Positions 53,536 to 60,835 of a stretch of DNA of 64,000 nucleotides are shown here, piece after piece. The notes under the pieces are model-generated. The model was not told where the DNA came from. It made no database searches and saw only the letters and a list, made by a program, of their open reading frames with translations. The DNA is from Ponticaulis koreensis DSM 19734 (GTDB taxonomy: Bacteria; Pseudomonadota; Alphaproteobacteria; Caulobacterales; Hyphomonadaceae), in assembly GCF_000420665.1 (NCBI RefSeq), contig NZ_ATVJ01000001.1:248001-312000 (forward strand), read 5' to 3'. Position 1 is the first letter of the stretch; every line of letters starts with the position of its first letter. Made by a program: the position numbers and the translations under genes.

Positions 53536-53858
53536 TAGTTGGACCTGGTGTTTTCTAGAAGCCACGCTTCATAACGGGGATTGGCTGATACGCAAGGCGT
53601 AGCAAGGATGGCGGGGGTGTCAGACGGGTGAAGCGCTGTCACCAATTCATGGACAGCGTTCCACTGGTCTTTGCGGGTTTTAAGCACCAGCACGAACTCT
53701 TCATCCTGCTGGATAACACCGTCCCAGCGGTAGACCGAGCGGACCGGCCCCTCAATATTGGCACAGGCCACTAAGCGGCCATCCACACAGGATGACGCCA
53801 GCTTGTGTGCCAGATCCTGAGACGGGCAGTTCACGCGTATGAGAATAATATCAGTCAT
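53535..53858 (-). CDS. cutA: CutA1-like divalent-cation tolerance protein
   Basis: A 107-residue trimeric ferredoxin-like fold. The family pattern is intact: VACANIEGPVRSVYRWDGVI and EEFVLVLKTRKDQWNAV, then LHPSDTPAILATPCVSANPR. CutA1 was linked to copper tolerance in E. coli, but the true role is unsettled. It lies between trpB (22 bases upstream) and trpA (overlapping by one base), an unusual place for it. The ATG at 53858 follows TGGAG. Confidence 0.88.
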   Translation of the reverse strand: MTDIILIRVNCPSQDLAHKLASSCVDGRLVACANIEGPVRSVYRWDGVIQQDEEFVLVLKTRKDQWNAVHELVTALHPSDTPAILATPCVSANPRYEAWLLENTRSN

Positions 53859-53880
53859 GATCGCTCCAGACGGGGCGGCG

Positions 53881-55092
53881 TTACATATCGATGCCAAGAT
53901 GACCGGCAACAGAAAAGATATCCTTATCGCCGCGACCGCAGAGGTTCATGATAATAATCTGATCAGGCCCCATCTCTTTGGCGACCTCGCCAATGCGGGC
54001 AAGCGCATGAGATGGTTCGAGCGCCGGAATAATACCCTCCAGTCGCGTGCAGAGCTGGAAGGCTTCAAGCGCTTCGTCATCGGTACATGTCAAATATTCG
54101 GCGCGCCCTGAATCCCGCAGGAAAGCATGCTCAGGACCAATCCCTGGATAGTCGAGACCAGCCGAAATCGAGTGCGCATCGATGATCTGGCCGTCATCAT
54201 CCTGCAGGAGATACGTGCGGTTTCCATGCAGAATGCCCGGCTTGCCACCATTCAGCGCAGCTGCATGCATGCCGGTTTCAACGCCATGGCCAGAGGCCTC
54301 AACGCCAATCAGACGAACGCCTTCATCTTCCACGAACGGGTGGAACAGACCGATGGCATTCGATCCGCCACCGATACACGCCATAACGGCGTCCGGCAGA
54401 CGGCCTTCACGTTCCAGAATTTGCTCCCTGGCTTCACGGCCAATGATGGACTGGAAGTCGCGGACCAGTTCCGGATACGGGTGCGGACCAGCCGCCGTAC
54501 CGATGCAATAGAAGGTGTCATCGACATTGGTCACCCAGTCGCGCAGTGCTTCGTTCATCGCATCTTTCAGCGTGCCCGTGCCGCTTTCAACCGGAACAAT
54601 CTCGGCGCCAAGAAGTCGCATACGGAAAACGTTCGGCTTCTGACGCTCAACATCTGTTGCACCCATGAAGACAACACATTGCAGGCCAAAGCGCGCACAG
54701 ACAGTCGCTGTTGCCACGCCGTGCTGGCCTGCACCGGTTTCCGCGATGATGCGCTTTTTGCCCATACGCATCGCAAGCAGGACCTGCCCGAGGCAGTTAT
54801 TAATCTTGTGCGCGCCGGTATGGTTCAGCTCATCGCGTTTGAAGTAGATCTTCGCGCCGCCGAAATGATCGGTCAGACGCTCTGCGAAATAGAGCGGAGA
54901 CGGACGACCGACATAATGCGTCCAGAGGTCATCCATCTGGGCCTGAAATTCCGGGTCCTTCTGAGCGGCCCGGTATTCTTTTTCCAGATCCAGAATGAGC
55001 GGCATCAGCGTTTCAGCGACATAACGCCCGCCGAATTCACCGAAGCGGCCATTCGCGTCCGGCCATTTATCCCAGGTATTGCGTAGATCCAT
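53881..55092 (-). CDS. trpB: Tryptophan synthase beta chain
   Basis: A 403-residue PLP enzyme that joins indole and serine to tryptophan. The PLP lysine is K96 in [15 protein letters not shown]. Other conserved parts are [29 protein letters not shown] and [16 protein letters not shown]. It opens with [20 protein letters not shown], the usual TrpB start. I chose the ATG at 55092. Serine for this reaction is made by serC/serA at the left end of the window. Confidence 0.96.
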   Translation of the reverse strand: MDLRNTWDKWPDANGRFGEFGGRYVAETLMPLILDLEKEYRAAQKDPEFQAQMDDLWTHYVGRPSPLYFAERLTDHFGGAKIYFKRDELNHTGAHKINNCLGQVLLAMRMGKKRIIAETGAGQHGVATATVCARFGLQCVVFMGATDVERQKPNVFRMRLLGAEIVPVESGTGTLKDAMNEALRDWVTNVDDTFYCIGTAAGPHPYPELVRDFQSIIGREAREQILEREGRLPDAVMACIGGGSNAIGLFHPFVEDEGVRLIGVEASGHGVETGMHAAALNGGKPGILHGNRTYLLQDDDGQIIDAHSISAGLDYPGIGPEHAFLRDSGRAEYLTCTDDEALEAFQLCTRLEGIIPALEPSHALARIGEVAKEMGPDQIIIMNLCGRGDKDIFSVAGHLGIDM

Positions 55093-55159
55093 CTTCAGAC
55101 ATGTCCTCTGTACGTCAGGGGCCTTTAGTCCTCCCACATAGCCCCGACGTCAAGACAGA

Positions 55160-55537
55160 CTAGGCCTCGTAGAAGAATTCCTCGCGAGTTATTTTACCAT
55201 CAAGCACGGAATAAAGCGCAATTTCACGTGCTTGTGTGCGTTCTCCGCTCTCTCTATCGGTAAAATCCATATCGAAAATAACCGTGAACTGATTGTCCCC
55301 GAAGCAGAACGGCCCGTCAGCTTTTGTCTCGTGAACCTCATGAGCGTTGTTCCACCAGTCATGTTTGGCTTTCAGGCCTTCAAGACCATAGGTTTCACGC
55401 TCCATGCCTGGCATGGCCGCGGCTTCGACGGAAACCACCCCCTCATCATAGAGCGTGGCGAGCGCTTCGGCCTCTTCACCATTATTGCAGAAATCGATCA
55501 GTTGATTGGCAACCGTCACCAATACCGGATTGAACAT
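55160..55537 (-). CDS. NTF2/SnoaL-like protein
   Basis: A 125-residue cone-fold protein of the nuclear-transport-factor-2 / SnoaL-like group. Traits are LIDFCNNGEEAEALATLYDEG, the turn YGLEGLKAKHDWWNNAHE and the last strands ARE-IALYSVLDGKITREEFFYE. Members are isomerases, cyclases or binding proteins, so no reaction is assigned. It lies between trpB and the reductase and may be cotranscribed with trpB. Confidence 0.7.
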   Translation of the reverse strand: MFNPVLVTVANQLIDFCNNGEEAEALATLYDEGVVSVEAAAMPGMERETYGLEGLKAKHDWWNNAHEVHETKADGPFCFGDNQFTVIFDMDFTDRESGERTQAREIALYSVLDGKITREEFFYEA

Positions 55538-55591
55538 GTGCGTGCGTCCCTTAGCAGCCTGTGTTGAGGCCTCATCCTGACTCCGTTAAAA

Positions 55592-55606
55592 GAACAAAAC
55601 AAGAAC
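55592..55606. promoter_or_regulatory. LexA-box-like GAAC-N7-GAAC
   Basis: GAAC (55592-55595) repeats as GAAC (55603-55606) with 7 bases between, the core of the alphaproteobacterial LexA box. It lies in the divergent promoter region of the NTF2-like and reductase genes. About two such cores are expected by chance in a window of this size. Confidence 0.35.
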
Positions 55607-55707
55607 ATATATTCGTGTTTGCGACGTTACTCACAAGAGTCCGCTGCTTGGCTTTTCCGGAACTCTGCCCCGCTCCTTCGCGTTACACAGGCAGATACAC
55701 GCAAAAA

Positions 55708-56394
55708 ATGGAGCAGGATTTGACACACCAGATCACGCTGAAATCAATCAAACCCGTAACGCACGACACCCATCATCTGGTCTTTACCCGTCCGGACAAT
55801 TTTGATTTCGAGCCGGGTCAGGCGACAGATTTTGCACTCGATAAAGACGGCTGGCGCGATGAGCAGCGCCCCTTCACATTCACCAGCCTGCCTGAAAAAG
55901 ACACGCTGGAATTCGTCATCAAATCTTATCCTGACCATGATGGCGTGACGAAACAGATCGCCAAAATGGAACCCGGCGATAAAGCCCTCATCGAGGACCC
56001 ATGGGGCGCTATCGAAGACGAAGGCCCGGGCACGTTCATCGCAGGCGGTGCAGGCATCACGCCCTTCATCGCGATCTTGCGCGAACGCCTTGAGAAGAAG
56101 GGCACACTCGCGGGCTGCACGCTGATTTTTTCAAACTCCACCGAGAAGGACATCATCCTCCGAAAAGAGTTTGAGAGCATGCAGGGTCTGAAAACCATCT
56201 TTACCGTGACCGATCAGGACGATGCCTCTGTCCATACAGACTTCGTCGATAAAGACTTTTTGAAAGAGCATATCGATCCGACGCTTGGCAAATTCTACAT
56301 CTGCGGACCGGATAAAATGGTGGACGAGATTTCCGAGACGCTCAAAAGCTTTGGCATTGAGGATGAGCGCATCATCCACGAAGATTTCGAATAG
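55708..56394 (+). CDS. FNR-type flavin reductase
   Basis: A 228-residue FAD/NAD(P)H reductase of the ferredoxin-NADP reductase superfamily. It has FAD-binding RPFTFTSLPEKDTLEF, a nucleotide fold with GTFIAGGAGITPFIAILR and the C-terminal FYICGPDKMVDEISETL. There is no ferredoxin domain, so it must work with a separate partner. The ATG at 55708 is chosen because the longer frame adds a basic, non-conserved N-terminus; the ribosome site is weak. A hairpin terminator overlaps the end of the next gene. Confidence 0.84.
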   Translation: MEQDLTHQITLKSIKPVTHDTHHLVFTRPDNFDFEPGQATDFALDKDGWRDEQRPFTFTSLPEKDTLEFVIKSYPDHDGVTKQIAKMEPGDKALIEDPWGAIEDEGPGTFIAGGAGITPFIAILRERLEKKGTLAGCTLIFSNSTEKDIILRKEFESMQGLKTIFTVTDQDDASVHTDFVDKDFLKEHIDPTLGKFYICGPDKMVDEISETLKSFGIEDERIIHEDFE

Positions 56395-56399
56395 ACGAT

Positions 56400-56433
56400 A
56401 TCGCCGCGTTGGTTATGCCAGCGCGGCGATTTT
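56400..56433 (+). terminator. Intrinsic terminator of the reductase gene
   Basis: ATCGCCGCGTTGG and CCAGCGCGGCGAT form a stem of up to 13 bp (one wobble) around TTATG, followed by TTTT. It reaches into the 3' end of the convergent SprA-like gene. Confidence 0.8.
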
Positions 56434-57339
56434 CTGATAGCTCGCAGCTGCCGTCTGGATTTGCTGCTGTAAGATAGTGTTCAGCTCGCGTCCGTCCTCA
56501 CGAACCTCGTCAGAGCGGGCCTCTACGCTATCGCGGTCATCATCGCGTCGCGGCTCTCCAGCTCCCGATGCAGGTGCCGTTGGAAAGCCAAATGAATTAT
56601 CCTGACCGGATGCCTCACCGTCATTCTCAGCTGCAGGGTTTACGTCCGCCGGCGGCGCAGCCCCCAACGGCTCCGCTCCCTCAACCGGCTCACCCTCACC
56701 TGCCTCTCCAGTGCGTTCAGCACGAGATTCCGCCGCGAGTTCTGATTGCGCCTCACGCAAAGCCGCAGCAGCGGCCTGAGCGACCTTACGATCCTGATCA
56801 GAAGGTTCAGCTGGTGCGAGTGCGGCGGCCTGAACCTGCTGCAGTTTATCAATCGTCGCCTGCGGGTCGCCTTCGATTGGCGCCGTATCAATCTTCACTT
56901 CGCCGCCAACCGCATAGCGCTTCCCGTCAGGCCCGACCTGATATTCATAAGATGGGGAACCAGCAAAGCTGCCACCTGTTGCGGCGTGCGCTGCCTCATG
57001 CGCGCGGACTTCAGCGTCGCGCTCCTTCAGCTCTTTCACCTGAGCCTGTTCTTCATCGCTCAGTTCGTTTTTGGCTTTGGTGCTTTTATCGCCGCAGGTG
57101 TTGCAGATACCGGCTGCGCATTCAGGGCATTCTTCGGCTTTCACCGTGGTCTGCGTCTCGGTGACTTTCGTCACTTGCACCTGCGTGGATTCAACAGCCT
57201 GGAGCGCCGCATCAGAGATTTCGACACGGTCAACTGGGTTGATTGCGGATGGAGACGGCGCAGATGCAGGCGTCTGCGCGGCAGGGTATCCTGTCGGCAG
57301 AGGAATAAAGGATGTCTGCGGCGAACTGCTGATCTGCAT
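56413..57339 (-). CDS. SprA-like putative metalloprotease (HEAAH) with zinc ribbon
   Basis: A 308-residue protein with no signal peptide. After a Pro/Ala-rich start comes C71-P-E-C-A2-G-I-C79-N-T-C82 (two CxxC pairs, zinc-ribbon form), then a Glu/Lys-rich helix. H114-E-A-A-H118 lies in EVRAHEAAHAATGGSFAGSPS, followed by YEYQVGPDGKRYAVGGEV and a helix of Ala/Glu/Gln. The HExxH-like block with GGEV is the core of the SprA-related family, predicted to be peptidases. The tail is disordered. No protease activity is shown. It lies between trpF and trpB without an obvious link to tryptophan. Confidence 0.72.
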   Translation of the reverse strand: MQISSSPQTSFIPLPTGYPAAQTPASAPSPSAINPVDRVEISDAALQAVESTQVQVTKVTETQTTVKAEECPECAAGICNTCGDKSTKAKNELSDEEQAQVKELKERDAEVRAHEAAHAATGGSFAGSPSYEYQVGPDGKRYAVGGEVKIDTAPIEGDPQATIDKLQQVQAAALAPAEPSDQDRKVAQAAAAALREAQSELAAESRAERTGEAGEGEPVEGAEPLGAAPPADVNPAAENDGEASGQDNSFGFPTAPASGAGEPRRDDDRDSVEARSDEVREDGRELNTILQQQIQTAAASYQKIAALA

Positions 57340-57442
57340 GGCAATCCCGTACGTCGAACGAGCACCAAGTATACATGTTCAGTCTTCATCAACCCTGACT
57401 GGCTGGATGTAATTTTAGGCCGATGGATTCACCGGCCCGTAA

Positions 57443-58087
57443 CTATAACTTTCCGCAGAAAGCTTTAATCAGCACAACGTCCTTCACGCCCTTTTCGGAC
57501 TCCACACCGGATGAGACATCCACCGCTTTCGCGCCAGAAATCTCTACGGCCTCTGCAACATTGTCAGGATTAAGCCCGCCTGCCAGCAACCATGGCCGGT
57601 CACAGGAAAAGTCTTTCAATATGGTCCAGTCAAAACTGTGCCCCCATCCGCCAGGCCGGTCTGCATCTTTTGGCGGTTTCGCATCAAACAGAAACCGGTC
57701 GGCGGCGGGAAAGGCGGCGACAGCCTCAAGATCGACGGGCGCAGAGACCGGAAGCGCCTTCCATATCTCACCGCTTTTGCGTCGTGCCCTGATATCTGAA
57801 ATCAGCTGATTATCCTCAGAGCCGTGAAGCTGGATGTGATCGACACCCCATTCGTCGGCAAGACTGACAGCCTCGTCCACCGTCGGATTAACGAGCAGGA
57901 TGACCGTCTCAACGTCTGGATTGATCGACTTGACGGAGGCCACAAGTTCAGCCCCCTCACTGCGCAGCACATGGCGCGGGCTTTTTTCGAAATGGACAAA
58001 GCCGAGCCAGCGCGCTCCGGCTTTGATTGCCTCACGCACACTGCCCCGCTCTTTCAGACCACAGATTTTGATATCAGTCTCACTCAT
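57443..58087 (-). CDS. trpF: Phosphoribosylanthranilate isomerase
   Basis: A 214-residue TIM barrel that isomerises phosphoribosylanthranilate in tryptophan synthesis. The catalytic cysteine lies in IKICGLKERGSVREAI (about 6-21), with VHFEKSPRH, IQLHGSEDNQLI and LLAGGLNPDNVAEAV (phosphate loop). In many alphaproteobacteria trpF sits directly before trpB; here three genes lie between them. It begins the minus-strand block and is divergent from bioB. Confidence 0.94.
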   Translation of the reverse strand: MSETDIKICGLKERGSVREAIKAGARWLGFVHFEKSPRHVLRSEGAELVASVKSINPDVETVILLVNPTVDEAVSLADEWGVDHIQLHGSEDNQLISDIRARRKSGEIWKALPVSAPVDLEAVAAFPAADRFLFDAKPPKDADRPGGWGHSFDWTILKDFSCDRPWLLAGGLNPDNVAEAVEISGAKAVDVSSGVESEKGVKDVVLIKAFCGKL

Positions 58088-58090
58088 GGC

Positions 58091-58118
58091 CCTTCATGTG
58101 CGTGAGAAGTGATGAAGG
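58091..58118. repeat. Inverted repeat between trpF and bioB
   Basis: CCTTCAT (58091-58097) and ATGAAGG (58112-58118) form 7-bp arms with a 14-base spacer. The element lies between the divergent trpF and bioB genes, about 4 bases before the trpF start and 83 before bioB. It could be an operator. No BioR-type TTAT-x2-ATAA site is seen. Confidence 0.3.
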
Positions 58119-58200
58119 TCAATCCGTCAGGGTCTTGCTTTTAGCGATGCCTCACGCAAAACATGCCCGCTGAATATGTTTTGAGTACAGGATTTGAGCC

Positions 58201-59172
58201 ATGCCTTTTGATATGCCCCGCCATGACTGGAGCCGCGACGAGATTAAAGCGCTTTACGAGCTGCCTCTCGACACGCTGATCGGCAGAGCGCTGGCCGTGA
58301 AACAGGCTAACTGGGCCGACGGCAAAATCCAGAAATCCCAACTTCTGTCTATCAAGACAGGCGGCTGCGCGGAAAACTGCGGCTATTGCAGCCAGTCAGC
58401 GCATTTCGACACCGGCCTTGAAGCCTCCAAGCTTATGCCACTCAACGAAGTTGTTGAAGCTGCACGCGAAGCCAAAGCAGGCGGCGCAGACCGGTTCTGC
58501 ATGGGCGCAGCGTGGCGCGAACTGAAAGATCGTGACCTACCAAAAGTTGCTGACATGATCCGCGCGGTAAAAGCCGAAGGCATGGAAACCTGCGTGACGC
58601 TCGGCATGCTGGGCGAAGGTCAGGCTGAAAAGCTCGCTGAGGCCGGGCTCGATTACTACAACCACAATCTCGATACCTCGCGCGAATATTACGACAAGGT
58701 CGTCACAACGCGCACCTATGAGGACCGGATCGATACGCTCGGCAAAGCCCGTGAGGCTGGCCTGAACCTCTGTGTGGGCGGTATTCTCGGCATGGGCGAG
58801 AGCCGTGAGGACCGCATTGGCCTCATCCATGAACTGGCACAGCTCACGCCGCATCCGGAGAGCGTTCCGATCAACATGCTCGTACCGATCGAAGGCACGC
58901 CGCTGGGCGATTCTCCTGAAATCCCAGTTACCGAAATGGCGCGAGCGATTGCGGTTTGCCGCGTCGTCTTCCCGAAAAGCTGGGTACGCCTTTCCGCAGG
59001 CCGTGAAGGCATGAGCGAAGGCGAACAGGCGCTCTGTCTGCTTGCGGGCGCAAACTCCATCTTCGTAGGCGCACGCCTTCTGACGACGGACAATCCGGGC
59101 GAGGACCGTGACGCGTCACTCCTGAAGAATACAGGCTTTGAAGCCGTCGCCCGCGACGTGATGCAAGTTTAA
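58201..59172 (+). CDS. bioB: Biotin synthase
   Basis: A 323-residue radical-SAM enzyme that inserts sulfur into dethiobiotin. The SAM cluster cysteines are C56, C60 and C63 in GGCAENCGYCSQS. The second-cluster ligands lie in RFCMGAAWRE, METCVTLGML and LNLCVGGILGMGES, with the arginine in VRLSAGRE. The other bio genes are not adjacent. Biotin is needed by the AccD-containing carboxylase encoded nearby. The start has no strong Shine-Dalgarno. Confidence 0.96.
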   Translation: MPFDMPRHDWSRDEIKALYELPLDTLIGRALAVKQANWADGKIQKSQLLSIKTGGCAENCGYCSQSAHFDTGLEASKLMPLNEVVEAAREAKAGGADRFCMGAAWRELKDRDLPKVADMIRAVKAEGMETCVTLGMLGEGQAEKLAEAGLDYYNHNLDTSREYYDKVVTTRTYEDRIDTLGKAREAGLNLCVGGILGMGESREDRIGLIHELAQLTPHPESVPINMLVPIEGTPLGDSPEIPVTEMARAIAVCRVVFPKSWVRLSAGREGMSEGEQALCLLAGANSIFVGARLLTTDNPGEDRDASLLKNTGFEAVARDVMQV

Positions 59173-59187
59173 GAAAACCAACGGCGT

Positions 59188-59260
59188 TCTGGTGGGCTAG
59201 TCCCACCAGAGGCTAACATCGCGAGTAATCACTCAAGCCTCACACCTCTGTCATTACTCG
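59188..59260 (+). repeat. Inverted repeats after bioB
   Basis: TCTGGTGGG (59188-59196) and CCCACCAGA (59202-59210) make a 9-bp hairpin. CGAGTAAT (59222-59229) and ATTACTCG (59253-59260) make a further 8-bp inverted pair. Neither is followed by a T-run. They may stabilise the bioB mRNA end or act as a leader for the redoxin gene 74 bases further on. Confidence 0.4.
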
Positions 59261-59333
59261 TCAGCGTGAGTTTATTCGCGCCTGAGGCTGGCATCACCTA
59301 GGATCAGGGCTCCAGACACACCGGAGTTTTCAC

Positions 59334-59936
59334 ATGATCCGCACATTCCTCGCCGCATCTCTGATCGCGGCTTCCGCCCCAGCAGCCCTCGCACAACAGG
59401 CGATGGCTGACCAAGCCCCGATGGCCGACGAAGACCAGATGATGATGCATGTCGGCCCAGCCGTGGGCGACAATTTTGCCGACTTCACCGCGCTGTCTAC
59501 AGCGGGCGAGGCGCAAACGCTGGCAAACCTTTCTGGTGAAGCAGGTGCGGTCATCGTCTTTTCCCGCTCGCTGGACTGGTGCCCATTCTGCCAACGCCAG
59601 GCGATCGATCTGAAAGATGCTGCTGCACCGCTGGCGGAGCTCGGCTGGGATCTCAACCTCATCACGTATGATGATCCTGAAACACTTGCTGATTATGCGG
59701 GCAACAATGAAATCCCGTACACGCTGCTCTCCGACAAGGATTCAGCGATGATCAACGCGTTCCACCTTCGCAACACCGAAGTTCCGGCAGGCAGCCGATA
59801 TGACGGCATACCGCATCCAGCCATCATCTTCCTCTCCCCGGAAGGCGAAGTACTCGCCATGCTCCGTGAGGAAGGCTACCAGAACCGTCCGCCAGTAAAT
59901 GTGGTTCTGGAAACCGCCGGCGAACTGGCGAGCTGA
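59334..59936 (+). CDS. Exported AhpC/TSA-type redoxin
   Basis: A 200-residue thioredoxin-fold protein with a signal peptide (MIRTFLAASLIAASAPAALA). A Met/Asp-rich linker precedes the redoxin domain. The active site is RSLDWCPFCQRQAIDL (C83, C86), which follows AVIVFS. This matches the redoxin-domain peroxidase/reductase group that acts on hydroperoxides or disulfides in the periplasm; direction is not known. The ATG follows GGAGTTTTCAC. A hairpin follows at 59945-59973. Confidence 0.84.
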   Translation: MIRTFLAASLIAASAPAALAQQAMADQAPMADEDQMMMHVGPAVGDNFADFTALSTAGEAQTLANLSGEAGAVIVFSRSLDWCPFCQRQAIDLKDAAAPLAELGWDLNLITYDDPETLADYAGNNEIPYTLLSDKDSAMINAFHLRNTEVPAGSRYDGIPHPAIIFLSPEGEVLAMLREEGYQNRPPVNVVLETAGELAS

Positions 59937-59944
59937 CGCAGAAA

Positions 59945-59973
59945 CAGGGAAGCGGCGAAATCGCCGCTTCCTG
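59945..59973 (+). terminator. Hairpin after the redoxin gene
   Basis: GGAAGCGGCG (59948-59957) and CGCCGCTTCC (59962-59971) form a 10-bp perfect stem with loop AAAT. There is no T-run, so termination may be incomplete. Confidence 0.5.
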
Positions 59974-60037
59974 CGTTGACTTGAGAGCGCCACCGGATGA
60001 AGTTTCCTCCCGATCCAAATCAATTCGGGGGGCTCTC

Positions 60038-60835
60038 TTGGACACGATCTACACTCTTCACCATTTTGCGTGTTCCGGCGGCACGGTGCTGTCACGCATT
60101 ATCGGCGGCATTGATCGCGCAGTCGTTCTGAGTGAAATCCATCCGGACCGGCACCTGCCGCAGGTGTTCAACCCGATCTTCCAGTTTCGCAAATCCTATG
60201 GCCTCGACACGCCCGAGGATCAGGCCGCGTTCGACAATGTTTTCGTCGAAGAAATCCGCGCCATTCAAAACATCTGTAAGCGCGAAAACCGCGTCCTCTT
60301 CGTGCGCGACCATTATCATCGGGACATTATCGTCAACCGCCGATCAGAGAGCCGGCTGACTGAAGTTCTGCTGCCGCATTTCAACATTAAGCGCATCTAC
60401 ACTTTCCGCGACCCGCTGGAAGTCTGGACAAGCATGAAGCTGAAAAACTGGCTCGAAGGTGCGAGTGTCGATGAATTCCTCGACCTTCAGGTAAAAGCCC
60501 TCGACGAATTCAAAGGCGATCTGAACCTGAATTACCATGACGCCTGCGTGCGGCCCGGTAAGTTCAAACGCGCCGTGTTTGATTATGCCGGCATGTCTGA
60601 AGCTGAGGGTGATTTCGGCGGCCCGATGGATGATCGCCAGCACTATACCGGCCAGAGCGGACGCTTTGGCAAGGAAATGGCGCCGCGCCCGACACGTTGG
60701 GGTGCATTGTCAGACGGTGACATTCTCGCCTTCGCGAACTCTCCGGTTTACGCCGAATTATGCCAAAGGACGGGCCTGAAACTGATCCCTGACCGGGATA
60801 TTCCACCTCGCGTCCAGCGACTTCTGAACGCCTAG
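60038..60835 (+). CDS. Sulfotransferase-like protein
   Basis: A 265-residue protein with a PAPS-binding-like start, YTLHHFACSGGTVLSRIIGG, and the 3'-phosphate segment IYTFRDPLEVWTSMKL (R-D-P), as in sulfotransferases that modify carbohydrates or lipids. I prefer the TTG at 60038 because a strong GGGGGG lies 6 bases before it and the protein then starts right at the first strand; an upstream TTG at 59981 also fits the frame. It is convergent with the TPR-glycosyltransferase and the two share the stop tetramer CTAG. No sulfate-activation genes are in the window. Confidence 0.72.
   Translation: MDTIYTLHHFACSGGTVLSRIIGGIDRAVVLSEIHPDRHLPQVFNPIFQFRKSYGLDTPEDQAAFDNVFVEEIRAIQNICKRENRVLFVRDHYHRDIIVNRRSESRLTEVLLPHFNIKRIYTFRDPLEVWTSMKLKNWLEGASVDEFLDLQVKALDEFKGDLNLNYHDACVRPGKFKRAVFDYAGMSEAEGDFGGPMDDRQHYTGQSGRFGKEMAPRPTRWGALSDGDILAFANSPVYAELCQRTGLKLIPDRDIPPRVQRLLNA

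Noticed and set aside
54127-55086. A 319-residue plus-strand reading frame
   Set aside because: It lies within trpB on the other strand and shows no domain; trpB is beyond doubt.
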